A stretch of 64,000 nt of DNA, taken from positions 71,207,001 through 71,271,000 of the forward strand of contig NC_083698.1 of assembly GCF_033118175.1 (NCBI RefSeq). The letters run 5' to 3'. The translations under genes and the position numbers were made by a program. Positions 63,550-64,000 of the stretch are shown in pieces. The stretch comes from Dama dama (Eukaryota > Chordata > Mammalia > Artiodactyla > Cervidae). Within the stretch, counting starts at the first letter, position 1. Every line of letters starts with the position of its first letter. The notes under the pieces were generated by a model. The model was not told the DNA's origin, ran no database searches, and saw only the letters and a program-made list of their open reading frames with translations.

Positions 63550-64000
63550 TCTTTTTCTTCCTTGATTTGCCACATCCCTGATGTTTGGTAATAACACCAA
63601 TATCATTGTTATTAATTCATTTGTCACCTCTCTCCTCCCTCTGTAGGGTATTTTCTGGGCAAACAGAGCCATCAAGCAGACAACCCTCAGTACACATGGA
63701 CATTACCCAGTCCAAGCCTCTGTGTGCCCTCAGAGTGAATGGGAGTCAGCTCAGCCTGCCGGGGACAGTAGGAGGCCCTCCAATGCCACAAGTCATCTGC
63801 TTTCTGAACACATATTAACCTCCGACATAGGATAAACAACTCTTCTTTCCCTTGTGCAAGATATGCCTGATTTCTTCACTTCCTTTGAACAAACTAAATA
63901 ACATCCCTGAGCCCTCCTCCTTTCAGGATGGTGGGAATGTAGTCTTCCCATTCTTGGGGGTCCCACCACCCATCTGGGCTTTACTAAGGACTCTGAGATT
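63550..64000. other. Single-copy sequence to the window end
   Basis: No repeat or gene recognised; a 77-codon frame at 63585-63818 has no domain. Confidence 0.5.

Overview
The window is nuclear DNA from a ruminant, most likely a bovid. The diagnostic signs are many tRNA-headed Bov-tA/Bov-A2 SINEs, several copies of the RTE-type LINE BovB, older cetartiodactyl CHR-type SINEs and an artiodactyl-type L1 3' tail. I see no convincing protein-coding gene, RNA gene, CpG island, CRISPR array or operon. The longest open frames are chance frames or frames inside repeats. The best reading is intergenic or deep intronic sequence, recorded as layers of retrotransposon insertions. Repeat families are named from memory of their consensus sequences, so subfamily names are approximate.

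Layout. 0-10 kb: CHR and Bov-tA SINEs, a three-copy 49-bp tandem repeat near 5.4 kb, an ancient LINE 3'-region fragment at 5.9-6.5 kb, an L1 3' end at 7.0-7.8 kb closed by a short SINE with a 16-bp target-site duplication (TSD), and an older L1 at 9.0-9.8 kb. 10-20 kb: mostly single-copy sequence with MIR remnants, a Bov-tA next to an artiodactyl L1 tail (12.9-13.3 kb), LTR-like remnants (14.6 and 15.3 kb), and a cluster of CHR and Bov-tA SINEs at 17.2-19.1 kb that includes a local duplication. 20-30 kb: two consecutive L1 3' ends (20.1-21.6 kb), a CA microsatellite, an L1 internal fragment, a MaLR LTR split by a Bov-tA (25.4-25.9 kb), an MLT2-like LTR (26.3-26.8 kb), another L1 fragment and a hAT-like element. 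30-40 kb: two CHR SINEs, GC-richer single-copy DNA (32-34 kb), an MLT1-like LTR (35.65-36.0 kb) and a 1.1-kb BovB remnant (36.7-37.8 kb). 40-50 kb: a run of SINEs, an MLT1-like LTR and a 2-kb L1 interrupted by a CHR SINE (47.3-49.4 kb). 50-64 kb: Bov-tA/Bov-A2 elements with clean TSDs, a BovB with a readable reverse-transcriptase core (57.7-58.9 kb) facing a small internally deleted BovB, more SINEs, and a 3' BovB fragment at 63.2-63.5 kb.

Nothing here works together as a pathway. The functional logic is that of mobile elements: BovB supplied the RT/endonuclease machinery that is thought to mobilise the Bov-tA/Bov-A2 SINEs, and L1 is the usual driver for tRNA-headed SINEs such as CHR. The nesting (CHR inside L1, Bov-tA inside an LTR) and TSD decay give a relative age order: MIR/L2/LTR remnants, then L1M, then CHR, then Bov-tA and BovB. 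I did not find a new biological system. The observations most worth checking are the BovB copies and their inverted arrangement, a pair of overlapping perfect hairpins at 49.49 kb, several local tandem duplications and two G-run clusters.
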